Position numbers and translations under genes: made by a program. A stretch of 64,000 nt of DNA from Lithospermum erythrorhizon (taxonomy: Eukaryota > Streptophyta > Magnoliopsida > Boraginales > Boraginaceae), in contig JADFUC010002111.1 in the NCBI GenBank assembly GCA_019722365.1, positions 1-64,000 of the forward strand, read 5' to 3'. Positions 44,962-56,340 of the stretch are shown here, piece by piece. Position 1 is the first letter of the stretch. Each line of letters starts with the position of its first letter. A model generated the notes under the pieces. That model saw only the letters and a list, made by a program, of their open reading frames with translations, was not told the origin of the DNA and ran no database searches.

Positions 44962-47294
44962 AAATTAAATCTAATTCGCCCAAGTCGCACGCCTAAGGTT
45001 AATCAGCCCAAATCCTCGATACTATACTCACTAATCGATGGATGACTCAAATTGAAAAGACACCTGTCTTGAAATAACCCAAAAACACTATACAACGGAC
45101 AAGAACATTTTTAAGAAAAAGAATCCATCGTCGTGTTTCTTAACTACAGAATAGCAACCAATGTACAACATATCTCCTCATTACAAAAGTATCAACATGC
45201 AATAGCCATAAATCCCAAATTAACAACAATATAAACAACCGACTACAATCCAAAAAGAACTCGACGAGACCGCTGGCGATCAATCGCTAATCTGGCCACA
45301 CCTATGTTCTAAAGCAGGATCACCCCGAATGCTCCTCGGCTACGTAATACCACCACTGGCCAACCCAAGAATTTAAATCACGCCCATACGAATAGGCGAA
45401 GTCATGCCTAGTGAACATATATCTCAAGAATGAAATTAACCTCCAATCACGCATAACAGCACTAAACGTAGTCAGATAATAAATAAGTAAAGCATTACAA
45501 TATTATTCAACTTAAGATCTTAATACGAATTCATTAGCACATTATCATTTTCGTATGTTCATAAATTTGTTACCGGCCATAAACATTCTGTAAATCTAAC
45601 AACAATAATATAATGAGTATTTCAAGAAAGACTGTAACAATACCTAAAACCACTGACTCTACCCTATCAACCGATAAGTGACGATATCACAACTTAACAA
45701 CTAATCGACTCAAGTCCATAACTCGACAACAACTATAATATTACTCAATCACAACTAAACCACTAACCACAACCTAACAACTCTATCAACTCAAGAACTT
45801 TTATCAACTCACAACTCAATCAACTCAACAACTTTATCAACTTGGGTGAATTCAATCAACTCAACAACTCAATCAACCTAATATAAAACCGCATTTTTAC
45901 AACTAATGCGCATATAATCAATCTCTCAACTCAGCAGTGGAAACTTACGCCTCATCGACATAAGCTTGTCACCGAATCGCAACGGCGCACGGCAAATACA
46001 CTTCCTTTATACCGACGTATAAAGTAAATACCGGATAATACAAATCAACATGCATCATCAACTCATATACAACTCATCCTAATACCTAATTCGACATCAC
46101 CTCAAAACACCTATACGACCTGGCTTAGAACCACGCATTAATGTAATCTAACAACTCAACCAACAATTTATATTCAACATACTATTTAACACAAAATCAT
46201 ATACATACAATATTATCCGCAATCAAGAAGTTAATCAACACCCGCCGAGATAAATACTCACCTCAAGCTGAAGAATGAAACCACGCCTCGCCTCTTATTA
46301 GTCCACGTTTGTCTCTTCCTCTACGCCTAATCAAAACACCGAGATATAATAATACTTACTACCATATTAATAACTCGCTTAAAGATTTTAACTATCCAAC
46401 TTACAACAAATTAAAGCTATCAACTTAACAACTCCACAGCGATAATATTACTATGTTTAACGACAAAAAAATCAACGAATTCCAACCACCCCAAATCACT
46501 AATCAAATCAAATTCTCCCCCACCCTAATTCAACACTTTAAACAACCTCTAATCAATCCAACAATCACCTCAACCCGTTACTCCATATAATCAACCTTTA
46601 AATCTAAAACTCAATACTACTCACTTACAAAAACCTAACTCATAATATTCCTTCCAATCAACATCAAACATCCTTAATTTATACTCCAAAAATAACTATA
46701 TTAAGATCCCAAAACATCATAATATAATTTAAAAAGAATTTAAAAGTCAACCTAAAAGTCAACTAACCCAATCAACACATTTCAACCCCTAAAATCCCAC
46801 TATAATCACTACCAAACACATAATTCAAGCCTCAGAGGATATTTCTATATCATTTACAACTTTCAAAATTCAAAACCAAAAGTCAAATCTCCGAAAACTT
46901 AAGAAACATCACAAAGCTTCAAACTTCTTTACTGGAAGATGCGGAATGTCGAGAGCAAGATGAAAATCAACTTTTAATGTCTCTGAAAGAATCGGGAAGA
47001 AACAAGAAAAATTTCAAACTTGGGGACACGGAATCTCTTCCAAGAAGCGGAAAAGGGATTTGGTTTCTGATGATAATGACGACAATAAGCAGAGCGAGAT
47101 ATTTATGTAAAAAATTAAGCCTCCGCTCGCTTCTAAGCACTTTCTCCACTTTCCGCACTTACAACTCAATGAAACCGATTTCAAATGTGTTTATTCCACG
47201 AGGCATATATTACTACTTCATCTCTATACTCATCTCTCGATATATATCGATACTATTACTTTAAATTCATAGATGTCATCTCCGAGTTATTACA
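44962..47294 (-). mobile_element. Element G: 5' LTR, minus strand
   Basis: From the PBS side it reads CTAATTCGCCCAAGTCGC..CCTAAGGTTAATC (revcomp of CGATTCTAACTCTCG..GGCGACC), then GAATCCATCGTCGTGTTTCTT (45128), CCCATACGAATAGGCG (45388, also in S2 at 11675), a CAACTC zone (45700-45890), a GGCAAATACA unit (45990-46035), ACTCACCTCAAGCTGAAG (46258), AAAAGTCAA stretches (46745-46890) and the far end CGAGTTATTACA at 47294. About 2.33 kb, a complete copy. It gives the best reference length and end structure for the family. Confidence 0.75.
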
Positions 47295-47727
47295 CTAAGG
47301 GCTGGAAGAGAATGGAAATTAGAAAGATAGAACTTAGAGCAGTAGATTAGAGATAATTTCATTCATAATCATTCTTCTACAATTACATCTCTATATATAG
47401 AGTGTTAAGGGAAATGAAATAACACTTCTAGTTACTCAAAATAACAACTATGGAAATGGATAACAGAATTTGGAATCTAAAACTACTTTCTCTCGCCTGG
47501 ATTGCATCTATTTTGAGTCATGTTTTTTCCTGGTGCATTTGATGCTATTTGCTCCCTGCATTGCTTGATGTTGATCGGTGGCCTCATAATAATATATAAT
47601 TGAAGCATGATTGCTATCAATGATTGCATATACAAAATTTGTTAGAAGAATTTTAAACTCATAGTTGACGGCATTTCCTTTCACTTTTCTTTGCAAATGT
47701 CTATTGGTTATAAATGGTTGCTATGTT
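47295..47727. other. Flank of the LINE insertion, left side
   Basis: Sequence outside gypsy G and the LINE. It contains the small palindrome CTCTATATATAGAG (47391) and the 15-mer TTGCAAATGTCTATT (47691-47705), which is repeated beyond the LINE at 52008. The last 14 bases are the left target-site copy. No gene recognised. Confidence 0.5.
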
Positions 47728-48123
47728 GTTTTTTTTATTTATTTAAACCCTCGTCGAGGTTTTGGTAATTAAAATAATCAATACATCGTTTTTGGGTTAA
47801 AACCCAAGCAAAACAAAATAAAAACCTTAAATTCTATCTAAAGGTAGGGCGGGACTCAATCGCCACAAAGATAAGCCAAAAGTAAAGTAGCAAATAAATA
47901 AATAATCCATAAAAATAATACAAAAATACAAAAACATAATAACACCCACATGCGGGTGACCTTCAAGTCTTCAACTTTTGCAAGAAAACAACGAACGACA
48001 TACTGAAGTCGGCCGAACATAGGGAACGCCCACTGCTCTGAGATTGCATAACGATGAAACGCTTCCATCACGCCTCATCCCGGGCCTTGAGGAGAAGGAT
48101 TGTTGTTCTACAAGAAGTGGGCT

Positions 48124-48560
48124 TTAGCACTTAATCGGCCGCCTAATTTTGTTCACCGAGGCATGGATCGACTCGACCTGGTAACTTTTGCCAAAAAAGA
48201 AATAACACGGACGCGTATTAATAGCCGAGGAAACCCGATGAGCCTTAGCACACTTTTGCACCATGAGGGAAAAGAAGTAATGAATCAATTCCGCTTGAAA
48301 ATACGTGAAACCTCTTATGTAACACCACTCAAAAATATGATAAAAACGTGAGAAGCTTAAGATCCAAAGCAGAGAGGGGCTTGAATAGCCGAGCCCACAA
48401 CCATAACAATACATCCACGAGGCATCCCGAAGATGATACCTCCAGAGGCCCCCGAGCATCCTTAAGCAATCGATATTGAGTTTAAAGTGACCTAGGAGGT
48501 TTAATCCCATCAACCATTGGTTTCCTCGGCGCGGTTTTAGGGGAAGGATGGACATTCAGA
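48124..48560 (-). pseudogene. LINE: RNase H domain
   Basis: FKLNID (about 48484-48467) carries the first catalytic Asp of the plant-type RNase H fused to L1 RTs (FKLNxDG). YHLRDASWMYCYGCGLGYSS (about 48435-48376) matches GGILRDxxGxWxxGFxxxxGxSS. GKSYQVESIHASVNKI near the end fits the REANxxADxLAxxG tail. A 143-codon frame runs through most of it, one of the longest in the window. The second and third acidic residues are not evident, so it is likely inactive. Confidence 0.65.
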
Positions 48561-48710
48561 CAAGGCGGCCTGACCTCAGTTCCCGATGTTTATGGCGTGC
48601 CGAGTGGACAATGATAGAAAGGCAATGATTAGCAGCGATCCCATGAAAGCAATCTTTGTTGCCTCGCGTGTTTAGCCTTATTACGGGCCGCCCCATAACG
48701 ACCAAAGAAA

Positions 48711-49470
48711 TTAACACGAGAATAGTAGGCGGATATGACCTTTTTCGGACACGATGGGCTCGAGCGAGATGGAGGCGAGGTGAAAATATGCTTCCGTAAA
48801 CCCAAGCGCCCAACGTAATGATCCCCAGGACCTAAATATGATTGGATTGGTGAGGAAGACATGGTTGAGGCTTCGATACTCTTGATAACTGCGATATTTA
48901 GAGGGTGAAATGGATACCCGCTTTTTATGGAGGCAAATAAATGAGATCAATTCTTCCAAGATTCTCAGACGAAAGGCATCTTTTTTAGGAATAGTAGAGG
49001 CCCAGATAGCAGAATAAATAGGAGACGACTCAGTAGGAACCCGGATCTCATCGAAAGCATTCTTGAAACTAAACTCACCATTATTAGAAAGCTTCCACAG
49101 AGGAATATCATCAATATCAGAAACAATGCAGGCTGGAGGATCTCGCCTCGATCTTGAGAAGGCCAACCACGATCTAAATTCGAGCCCCGTCGGCCAGAAA
49201 TCTTTACTTATGATGCCAGCCGAACCGTTGAGTTGATAGGACCCGACGGAAGCCAAGGTCGACCGAAATTACAAGCCCGGCCAGGCGTTGCCAATGTAAA
49301 GTGCTGCTTCCTTTCTCTCGAATAGCGATGGCCGTTTCCAAAAGCGAGTGGCGGGATGGTTTCACGGCGTGGAGGCGGGTAAGAATTTCTACAATATTTA
49401 TCAAAGCCTCTTTGCTCCGCCAAAAGGTATTTCCAGCCAGCGGCCTAAACCACGACTTAAGCATTACTGG
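48711..49470 (-). pseudogene. LINE: zf-RVT region
   Basis: The longest open frame of the window (181 codons, 49256-48711) contains NGEFSFKNAFDEIR (about 49085-49045) and YSAIWASTIPKKDAFRLRIL (about 49015-48956). This is the GxFSVKSAYxxLR...WxxxIWxxxIPxKxxFFxWRL pattern of the zinc-binding region found after the RT in plant LINEs. The Cys/His cluster that follows is disrupted. Frames at 49204-49464 supply the segment linking it to RT. Confidence 0.65.
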
Positions 49471-49499
49471 CGTCCGAGATGTGCAAAGATAAAATTCAG

Positions 49500-50340
49500 C
49501 CCCGCTTCTTGATAGAGCGTAGCGTCATTTGACGACACCGTGTGACATTACACCGAATATGTTGACATAGCTTCCACTTTCTCTGAGCTTAGTAGAAGAA
49601 ATCTTCATAGCTTGTAAGAAATAGAGGGGGAAGATAGAAAGAACCGACTGAATGAGAGTTATTCTGCCACCAAAGGAAAGATCATTATGCTGCCAAGAAG
49701 TGACCGTATTCCGAATTCTATCCAGAAGGGAGTCAAACAAGAAACACTGCTTTTTACCTTTGAAGATCGGAATGCCCAGATAGATAAAAGGTAAAGATTC
49801 CTTCTTAAACCCGTAGCTGACACTACATTGGCACGAGTTACCGAGAGCTTATCGAAGGATTTTAACCCGTTATAGAATAACAGGCACTCGTCTGCAAAGG
49901 CCGAATCACCGAGAAACGAGAAGATTGCGTAGAGTTATAACCGATTCCCGGATGTGAAGCCCCTGAGAAGATACTCCTGGGCAATAATAAATAAAGAAGG
50001 AGAGAGCGGATTACCCTGATGAACCCCCTTGGTGGACTTGAAATACCCCGTCAACTCACCATTCAACATAATCTAGAACCACGAGATTACCAGCTGTGAC
50101 ATAATCTATCGATCGACATCCATGAGCAGAATTTCACGAAAAGACTAAACCAAGAAAGTCCCGAAGATAACATATCAAGCGCCTTAGACATATCAAGTTT
50201 CGAAGCCGCATTTCCCCAATATTACACTTTGTGATGTGGTGAAGACGACTCACCGAGCCAAAAGAATATTATCTGAATGAGCACGCCCTTGGCAGACAGT
50301 CACGAATTCGAAATAATCTTGGGAAGAAAGGTGGAGGGAA
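49500..50340 (-). pseudogene. LINE: reverse transcriptase palm and thumb
   Basis: GYFKSTKGVHQGNPLSPSLF (about 50046-49987) is the GxFxxxRGLRQGDPLSPxLF motif. ADECLLFYNG (about 49900-49871) is the FADDxLLF catalytic box with the second Asp read as Glu (A-D-E). The frame 49740-49525 gives LLDRIRNTVTSWQHNDLSFG and GRITLIQSVLSIFPLYFLQA, the LxxRIxxxLxxWxxxxLSxGGRxxLIxSVLxxIPxY thumb signature. Family L1 is clear; activity is lost through frameshifts. Confidence 0.8.
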
Positions 50341-51078
50341 TTAAGGTATTAACTTGGTAGTAATCTTATTAGTGAAGTTACATAAGCGATAAATTAGAAA
50401 ATTACTCCGGGTTAAATACTACATGCATTTAGAATCGAGGTTATAGCAGGTAGAGGTTAAACCCCGAGGCAAATCAGCACCAGAGAAGAAGTAGCACACA
50501 CAAATTTGTAGACATCTTCCGAGGATCAAATCCTAAAAAGTGCGGATGAAGACACAGATTAAAGCCATCGGGGACAGCCGACACTATTTTTTGTCCACCG
50601 AGAAAACCACCTCATAATTTCCTCTAAAGCCATGGGCAAAAGCAAGCAAGAAAAACATTATCTACCGCCGTGATAATGGGCGGAATCTGATCGATAGTCC
50701 GCAGCCGAAGCGGAAGTATTATTATGGAAAGTCGAATAAAATGAATATAGCGGAATCCTAACGCTAACTGCTTTATCGATAACCGATCCCGTCAATAACC
50801 GGTGCAACCGATGGGCTTTTGCGGCCAGCGGCGACGCTAACCCAGGGAGTGGTAGAAATGATTGACTTGTCGCCTCTTTTAACCAGCCCGAATACCACTT
50901 TTTTTGTTGCATTAATCCTCTGTAGCCAAATAATGCAAATGATGGCTCCCCAAACTTTTTACCCAAATTTTCCACCCCATTAGGCCTTGGCCAGGAAGTT
51001 TCAAAATACCCTCACCAATCATCTATGGCACATAATACGCACTTTCGACCATAGTGACATTACCAAACACCTCATGGT
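50341..51078 (-). pseudogene. LINE: region between endonuclease and RT palm
   Basis: By position this holds the N-terminal part of RT. The minus-strand frame 50975-50658 begins MENLGKKFGEPSFALFG, where a coiled linker is expected in L1 proteins. Individual RT finger motifs could not be read with confidence. Confidence 0.45.
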
Positions 51079-51905
51079 TTAATTTTTTTTAAAGGCAAAT
51101 CTTGGAGGCTGCAGTTTGTATACAAAGGGCGGATCCACGAACACAGGGACCGACCAGGATTTCTCAACAACAGCAATCAACGAATCACTCTTCAACCACA
51201 TATTTTGAAACCGAAAAGAGCCCCTAGGAGCGGCTTCGGTTATCCGATCCCAACAGAAGGGCAATGATCCGATCCAGTTTTAGCCAAATGGCGACTATTG
51301 AGCTTGAGAATCTTGTCAATACAAAGGCCGATTACACCTGACACGTTAAGCAGTTTGAAAACTGAGTACCATTAGTCCCAGTACTCCCCCAGACCCCACA
51401 AAACTAGCATCCAAAAGATTACAATCAAGCATATATTGATTAAACTCAGCCATTGACACGGCGTTGAGGGAATTGCCTCGATCCGTTCGTCGCTAACTTG
51501 ATAGTTTTGAAATCTCCCGTCGCGATCCACAGTGGAAACACGAAACATAACTCAGAATATCACCCCGATGATTTTTACGCTCGGCCACATTACAAACCCA
51601 TAAACCACGATGAGAAAGGAAGACTTCAAAGTAGATTATGAGGACAGCCTTCAAATGCACATGTTGTCTATAGTGCACCAAAAGCGATACTTCGAAACAT
51701 AAAGTTCCAAAATCACCAAATATGACTAGAAATGCTACAAAAACAATGATCAAAATTGAACTTTTTACGATAGCTATCAATATTGGCTTGATTAATTTTA
51801 GGTTCTTGAATAGCTAACAAATCAAATTATGAGTTCTTTTGAGATTTTTAATTCTCCACTGAGGGTGGATGGATTTCGATCCCACTTGGGTTTCCGTCGT
51901 AAAAT
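51079..51905 (-). pseudogene. LINE: AP-type endonuclease
   Basis: LLAIQEPKINQANI (about 51824-51783) carries the QExK motif of L1 endonucleases. A frame at 51780-51493 continues with VHLKAVLIIYFEVFLSHRGL and VAERKNHRG. MAEFNQYMLDCNLLDASFVG (about 51455-51396) is the F-N-x-x-I-x-x-x-x-LxDxxFxG segment. GSDHCP (51275-51258) is the conserved SDHxP motif near the catalytic His, followed by PRGSFRFQNMWL (about 51225-51188; RFxxMWL). Order and spacing are right. The GDFN motif is not clear. Confidence 0.75.
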
Positions 51906-51951
51906 TTTGATAGACATCGGGGAAAAGTTCGAGAACTTATCAATAAGGTGC

Positions 51952-52623
51952 ATGGTTGCTTTGTTTTTGTAATGTAAAGTAATCAATGGTTGATCATAGT
52001 TAACTCATTGCAAATGTCTATTTAAAGTGGACTTCTTTTCTCAGAATTTTCTCCACTTTTGCTTTGTTTTTGTAATGCAAAGTTTGAACAGTGCATAAGG
52101 AGTATGCTTTGTTGTTCAGGAGTCAGTAGGCGAGGATTTGGACCCGATGAAGTACCACTTTGGTGCATATATGGGATGCATTAGAGGATGTGGGCGATTG
52201 GGAAAAAGAACCCGACGTCACGGGTTCTGACACTCGGACCGCAGGTCAGCATTTAACAGTAACGTACGCGATCGCCATCGCTTGCAATGAGCATCAAGGT
52301 TCGCGTCGCAACCCGAACAGCTAGTGGGTGAAGTTGAAAAAAGAGGCAGCTTTAGAAGAAGCCCAGAAGTTACGGTCTTAAAGGAAAATCAAGTTGCTCA
52401 AGATGCTAGATATAATGAGCTTCGACAAATGATGTTAAATAATATGTTGTATGTAGTTCATTGACCTGTTTTAGTTTTACGAGTTTAATGATGGATGTTT
52501 AATTTGATGAAAACTCTATGAATATGAGTATGACTACAAATCCATAGATCATGAGGGGATCTTAAAGTGCTTACTTCGTTATTTAAGAGAAATACATGTC
52601 TGATATATAAATAGCAGTACTTC
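51952..52623. other. Flank of the LINE insertion, right side
   Basis: Contains the right target-site copy, the second TTGCAAATGTCTATT (52008-52022), and a repeated TGCTTTGTTTTTGTAATGYAAAGT (51957-51980 and 52057-52080). Removing the LINE joins two imperfect tandem units, so the target was itself a small duplication. An exon-like stretch is annotated separately. Confidence 0.55.
52122..52490 (+). pseudogene. Exon-like stretch, possibly CACTA accessory ORF
   Basis: TGCTTTGTTGTTCAG before 52122 resembles a 3' splice site. The following frames give ESVGEDLDPMKYHFGAYMGC, then VKLKKEAALEEAQKLRS (52328-52378) and, one frame on, VLKENQVAQDARYNELRQMM (52376-52435), ending in a stop soon after. The Glu/Gln-rich helical tail resembles the coiled C-terminus of the plant En/Spm accessory transposase family. 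It could also be a host gene. Recognition is weak. Confidence 0.25.
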
Positions 52624-52860
52624 TGATGCGTGAATTAAATTCCACTTTGATAAATCCAGCGAAACGGAATTCACAAACGTGAATTTGACCTCCTTTCGAC
52701 TCCTTGTTGTAATATCAAATAGAGTATGATATCTCTAGTTGATCCACACGGGGAGGTTGAATCAACTGGTTATGCTAGTAAGCAAGGTTGAACAAAACCA
52801 AAGACCACGAAATTTTCTTGGGAGAAAATCAGTAAGGGGCGAACTTTGGGGAGTTTGATG

Positions 52861-52862
<2 letters not shown>

Positions 52863-52895
<33 letters not shown>
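52863..52895. repeat. (GT)n microsatellite in B 3' LTR
   Basis: Sixteen and a half uninterrupted GT units. The sequence on both sides aligns with the other LTR (AGTTTGATGAA before, AAACCCTAAAGCACACTTATATAG after), where the same place holds an (ATT)n run. Confidence 0.95.
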
Positions 52896-52896
<1 letters not shown>

Positions 52897-52913
52897 AAAC
52901 CCTAAAGCACACT

Positions 52914-52919
52914 TATATA
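52914..52919 (-). promoter_or_regulatory. TATA box of B LTR (3' copy)
   Basis: In element sense CTATATAAGTGTG, conserved in the other LTR at 60215-60220. The microsatellite starts 18 bases downstream, so the predicted start site at about +30 falls within it. Confidence 0.55.
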
Positions 52920-53290
52920 GGGCTAAGGTTAAAATAAAACCGATAAGCAACTTAGTTAAGTTTTACGCCCCGACTGGGTCAACTCAGTAGTTGGATTAGA
53001 CACTGTAGGTTGCTAATGAGTTGAACTTCTTTAATTGAAACTTTATTAAATAGTAATAGTCAATATCCAATCTTTCAAGTTATTGATAAATACTAAAATT
53101 ACTTTCGAACCAATTAAACTAAAGCTATTTATTGATTGTATTTGTTGATAGATAAATACCATAAAATGTAAGAACCATAATTCAGAAATACATTTCTCGA
53201 TTATCTGGGATCTCTTTAATTTCATACATGAAATATAACTCAATCCTTGTATGTGTGACGCTACAAGGCTGAGATAAGCAATGAGATTGT

Positions 53291-53325
53291 ATAATAATAA
53301 TAATTGACCAAATTGCTATTATTAT
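53291..53325. repeat. AT-rich hairpin in B 3' LTR
   Basis: ATAATAATAATAATT - GACC - AATTGCTATTATTAT: near-perfect arms. The same hairpin is at 63054-63087 in the other LTR and 4039-4071 in D. Confidence 0.7.
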
Positions 53326-53511
53326 AGCGATTAATAAGTAGATACAGCAGTAACTTTCCAACCCTTAAATTATCATGAGAACCCTTGGCTGTATATCGTT
53401 TACTAGTTGAATGCAAGTTAAAGTAAGTACATTGGCAACTAGTAAACAAATTGTTACACAATTATCATGGCGGGCATAATAAATGGAATCGATTCATTGA
53501 TGATTTCAATA

Positions 53512-54289
53512 TTTCATGTTTGCCGCGGGCGGAGTCTCCTTTCTGATTCCTTTTTTATCGCGATCTACAGTACGTGGAGTTAACCGTAAAAGTGTGTCAT
53601 GAAACACCCACAACTTTCTTTAGACTGTCTTTGAATAACATTTTATGACAATCATTTTATTTATTTGTGTGAGAGAACTTAGAATCTTTTACTTGTATGT
53701 GAGAATTGGGACCAAATCCTCCCAGTATATGACATCTACATCATTTCATTTCATTAGAGGTCAACACAGGATAAAGTCGTATATAAAATGGTCAAAAGTC
53801 TGAGCTTGGCACTTATGCAGATAGTCATATATATCGTGGAGTGTTCCCAGAATTGGCGGGCTAAATTCTAAACAAATGTCATGGACAGGGATATACGTAT
53901 CTTACATGAATTCGTTTACAGTGTGCAGAACTCCCAGTCCTTTGTGAACCGGTGGCCGGTATTGATCAGTCTGCTGCGGGCCCCAACGTGATCAATGTGA
54001 TCAACTAATCAAACACCCATATTTGATCACTTATGAGTGTTTTTGTGGCCCATCAGGCAGACATCCTATGTTTAGGCTTGAAGGAGATTCTGTCCAACTG
54101 AGTTCGTGTTTTCTAGAAAACATAGACAACTTTGAGGGATTTAACCTTTCAACTAAATCGAGGGATACACTACATGTATATTATTGTAAAATTTTAAGCA
54201 TATAGACATAACTTGAGCAAATATATTAAAATATAAGAAGCAATAATATTCAAATATGAGCCACAACGACACGGCAGAATCACATCTTA
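53512..54289 (-). mobile_element. Element B: 3' noncoding region
   Basis: Between the RNase H end and the 3' LTR. Pyrimidine-rich GTCTCCTTTCTGATTCC (53533-53549) is purine-rich in element sense and may be the decayed PPT, although it lies about 20 bases from the LTR. GATCA is clustered at 53965-54030. A plus-strand frame at 54023-54205 is not supported as a gene. Confidence 0.45.
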
Positions 54290-54780
54290 GCTCGGCTTAA
54301 CCCCTAACGCGGCTGCGTGATACATGCGAAGATCACATGTTCATTTGCGTCTTCAGCTGATGCTTGCGACATAGTGGTTTAGTGTGAAAAGTCGGCAATT
54401 GGCTGTTCACTACGTACTTTGACATATATTTTCTATCGAGAATATCTCTAATCGGTGATACTTTAGGTCATGCTTGGAGCTTTGTGATGTCTTTCGGGGT
54501 TCGCAGCGAGCTATTGTCAGTATTGTCACGAAAGCAACTCGGCTGGTCCTGATGCCTGAGTACTACACGGGGTTGATCCGCAATTTCTTTATCGACATGT
54601 AGCAACCGGCGGCTTCGAGGCCATTTGCGATCTCCGGATGCGTGGTAGAATCGTGACGGTATTTGGAACTCCTCGAATCTTGCTCCTTAGTTGAGACAAA
54701 ATACATACCCAGGCCAGAATGATAGTAGATCTACGTCGGTTTGGCGTCGATTGTCTGTCCTTCTTAACTCTTACGTCTCG
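54290..54780 (-). pseudogene. Element B: copia RNase H region
   Basis: On the minus strand, GYVFCLN (about 54700-54682) followed by frame-shifted GAxxWxSxKQ-like bases, then a stretch near 54640-54600 that fits STTEAEYIAAxEAAKE, match the SGYVFxLNGGAVSWKSSKQ...EAEY segment of copia RNase H. The 69-codon frame 54798-54589 covers part of it in the wrong frame. The catalytic Asp/Glu positions are not intact. Confidence 0.55.
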
Positions 54781-55720
54781 CATATACCAAGAAAGCATCT
54801 TTAGTTCTACCGAGATACTTGAGGATGCGCCGCTCTGATCACGGTGGCTGGATTGGCTTGAGTATCTACTTGGTTACACTTAGTGTATAAGACACGTCAG
54901 TGCAGTGCGCGATATGGCATACATGATGGATCCTATAGCCGAGAAGCGTAAGGTATGTCCTTCGTTATTCATCTCGGCGCTAGTAGTGGGGCCATTGTCT
55001 TCTGTGAGTTGAACTCGGCGTGTCGTGGGGAGATTACCCTTCTTGGAATTACTCGTGTTGAACCTTTGCGATTACGCATTCACGTAAAATATCGACAAAA
55101 GTCAATAAACCTCTTTAGGCTCGATCTCGGTGGATCTTTATTCAGTATATATTGTGCTTCGCCTAAGTCCTTCGTGTGAAAACATTTGCCTGACTTGATC
55201 CTTGGCTGAGTTTAGTAACTACTGCATTGTTTCCAATGATAAGTATGTCATCGACATACGAGGACTATAAATGATATATAACTCCCGTTTACCTTCTTTG
55301 TATGCAATGTTCTTCTTCGTTTTTTGATGAAACCAAACTCTTATATTGATTCATCAAGCGAATTCAAACTAGAGGATGCACCTTAAGACCATAAATGGAC
55401 TTTTTCTTGACTTGCGTACCTTTTTAGGTCTTTAGGACATGTAAAAAGCTTGAAGTTGTACAGTAATACACATCTTTCCTACAAATTTCCATTCGGGAAG
55501 CGTCTTTTGCATCCATTTGCCATATTTCATAGTCATGAAATGCGTGATAGCTAAAGATTATCGGATAGTTTAAGCATAGCCAACTGGCGAGTAAGTTTCG
55601 TCATAGTCCGCTCCGTGAACTTGTTTGAAACTTTCACTTCTGAGTACAGCTTTGAAAACATCAGCGTTTCCGTCTTTATCGTGTTTTAACTGTAAATACC
55701 CATTTACATTCAATAGAGGC
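54781..55720 (-). pseudogene. Element B: reverse transcriptase, Ty1/copia type
   Basis: On the minus strand, VNGYLQLKHDKDGNADVFKA (about 55720-55650) and FKQVHGADYDETYSPV (about 55630-55578) are the WVxKxKxxxDGxxxxYKARLVAKGFxQxxGxDYxETFSPV opening. KYGKWMQKTLPEW (about 55530-55490) is a shifted YEIWQMDVKTAFLNG. SYVDDILIIGN (55261-55229) is the YVDD catalytic box with both Asp codons present. Frame changes separate these parts, so the enzyme cannot be made, but it is the best-kept RT here and fixes element B as copia on the minus strand. Confidence 0.85.
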
Positions 55721-56340
55721 GAGCCCCATTTGGTAAATCCAACAAAGACCAAACCTACGTTTTGGTACATATAGAATCCATCTCGAGATTGCATGGTTAT
55801 TTGCCGTTTGTCGGCGTCACTGCTTTATTAGTTGCTTAACAGCAGAAGTGGGCTCAAATCGAGCTTTCAATTATGAAAGCTTCGCCATACCGGCGCTGCA
55901 GTTCATGGCGATCCACTGTTGGATCTCTAAGCATTGGTTCTTCCACCGGTTTCACGTGGATCAAGAGCTAGTGCTTATGGAAGAAGGTACGGTGCTATGG
56001 TGTGTTAGATACTGCGTTAGATGCATCGACATTGACTCCACGGCGAGGCTTCGTCAGATGAACACCGTTACTTCTAGTCATACAGACAAATATTCCTTTT
56101 CAAGGAATACTCACATTCTACTTGATAGAAGATTTTATTCTCTAGCTTCGGGTAGAAGTAGTAACGGTGTTTCCTTGGATATCCTATGAAATAGCATTTA
56201 TCAAATTTGAGCGCAAGTTCTTTTGTTAATCTCTTAACATAAACCGCAACCCCAAATCTTGAGAAAACCCAACATGGGAATGTGAACCTTAGCGATTAAG
56301 TAAGGGGAGTTTTATCTGTGACTTGGTTGGACATACATTT
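55721..56340 (-). pseudogene. Element B: link between integrase and RT
   Basis: Copia integrase C-terminus and linker by position. No dependable motif was read. A plus-strand frame of 113 codons at 55848-56189 is the longest on that strand here but lies antisense to the polyprotein and shows no domain. Confidence 0.45.

Larger units (their letters stand above)
47728..51951 (-). mobile_element. L1-type LINE insertion, 5'-truncated
   Basis: A minus-strand non-LTR element of about 4.2 kb with endonuclease, RT, zf-RVT and RNase H in order. The 3' end shows as T8 plus TATTTATTT on the plus strand (47728-47746), that is an A-rich tail in element sense. The flanks ATGGTTGCTATGTT (47714-47727) and ATGGTTGCTTTGTT (51952-51965) form a 14-bp target duplication with one mismatch. 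ORF1 is absent, so the copy is 5'-truncated close to the endonuclease start, a usual outcome of target-primed reverse transcription. Confidence 0.75.
52624..53511 (-). mobile_element. Copia element B: 3' LTR
   Basis: Starts TGATGCGTGAATTAAATTCC and ends near GATTTCAATA. It aligns along its length with 59937-60511 plus 62958-63278. In element (minus) sense it runs from 53511 to 52624 with TG...CA-type ends. Shared blocks are TTGTTGTAATAT, GAATTTTCTTGGGAGAAAAT, CACACTTATATAGGGCTA, CTTTCAAGTTATTGATAAAT, CATGAAATATAACTCA and the AT-rich hairpin. About 888 bp. The bases before it (TACTTC) and after the other LTR (TAACTT) may be a decayed target duplication. Confidence 0.8.

Noticed and set aside
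48711..49256. Longest open frame (181 codons) as a possible host gene
   Set aside because: Its content is the LINE zf-RVT region and it is in line with RT and RNase H motifs on both sides.
47691..52022. TTGCAAATGTCTATT pair as the LINE target duplication
   Set aside because: It is 23 bases from the poly(T) end and more than 40 from the 5' end; the 14-bp pair at 47714/51952 abuts both ends.
55848..56189. Plus-strand 113-codon frame
   Set aside because: Antisense to the copia B polyprotein between its integrase and RT; no domain and no splice or promoter context.
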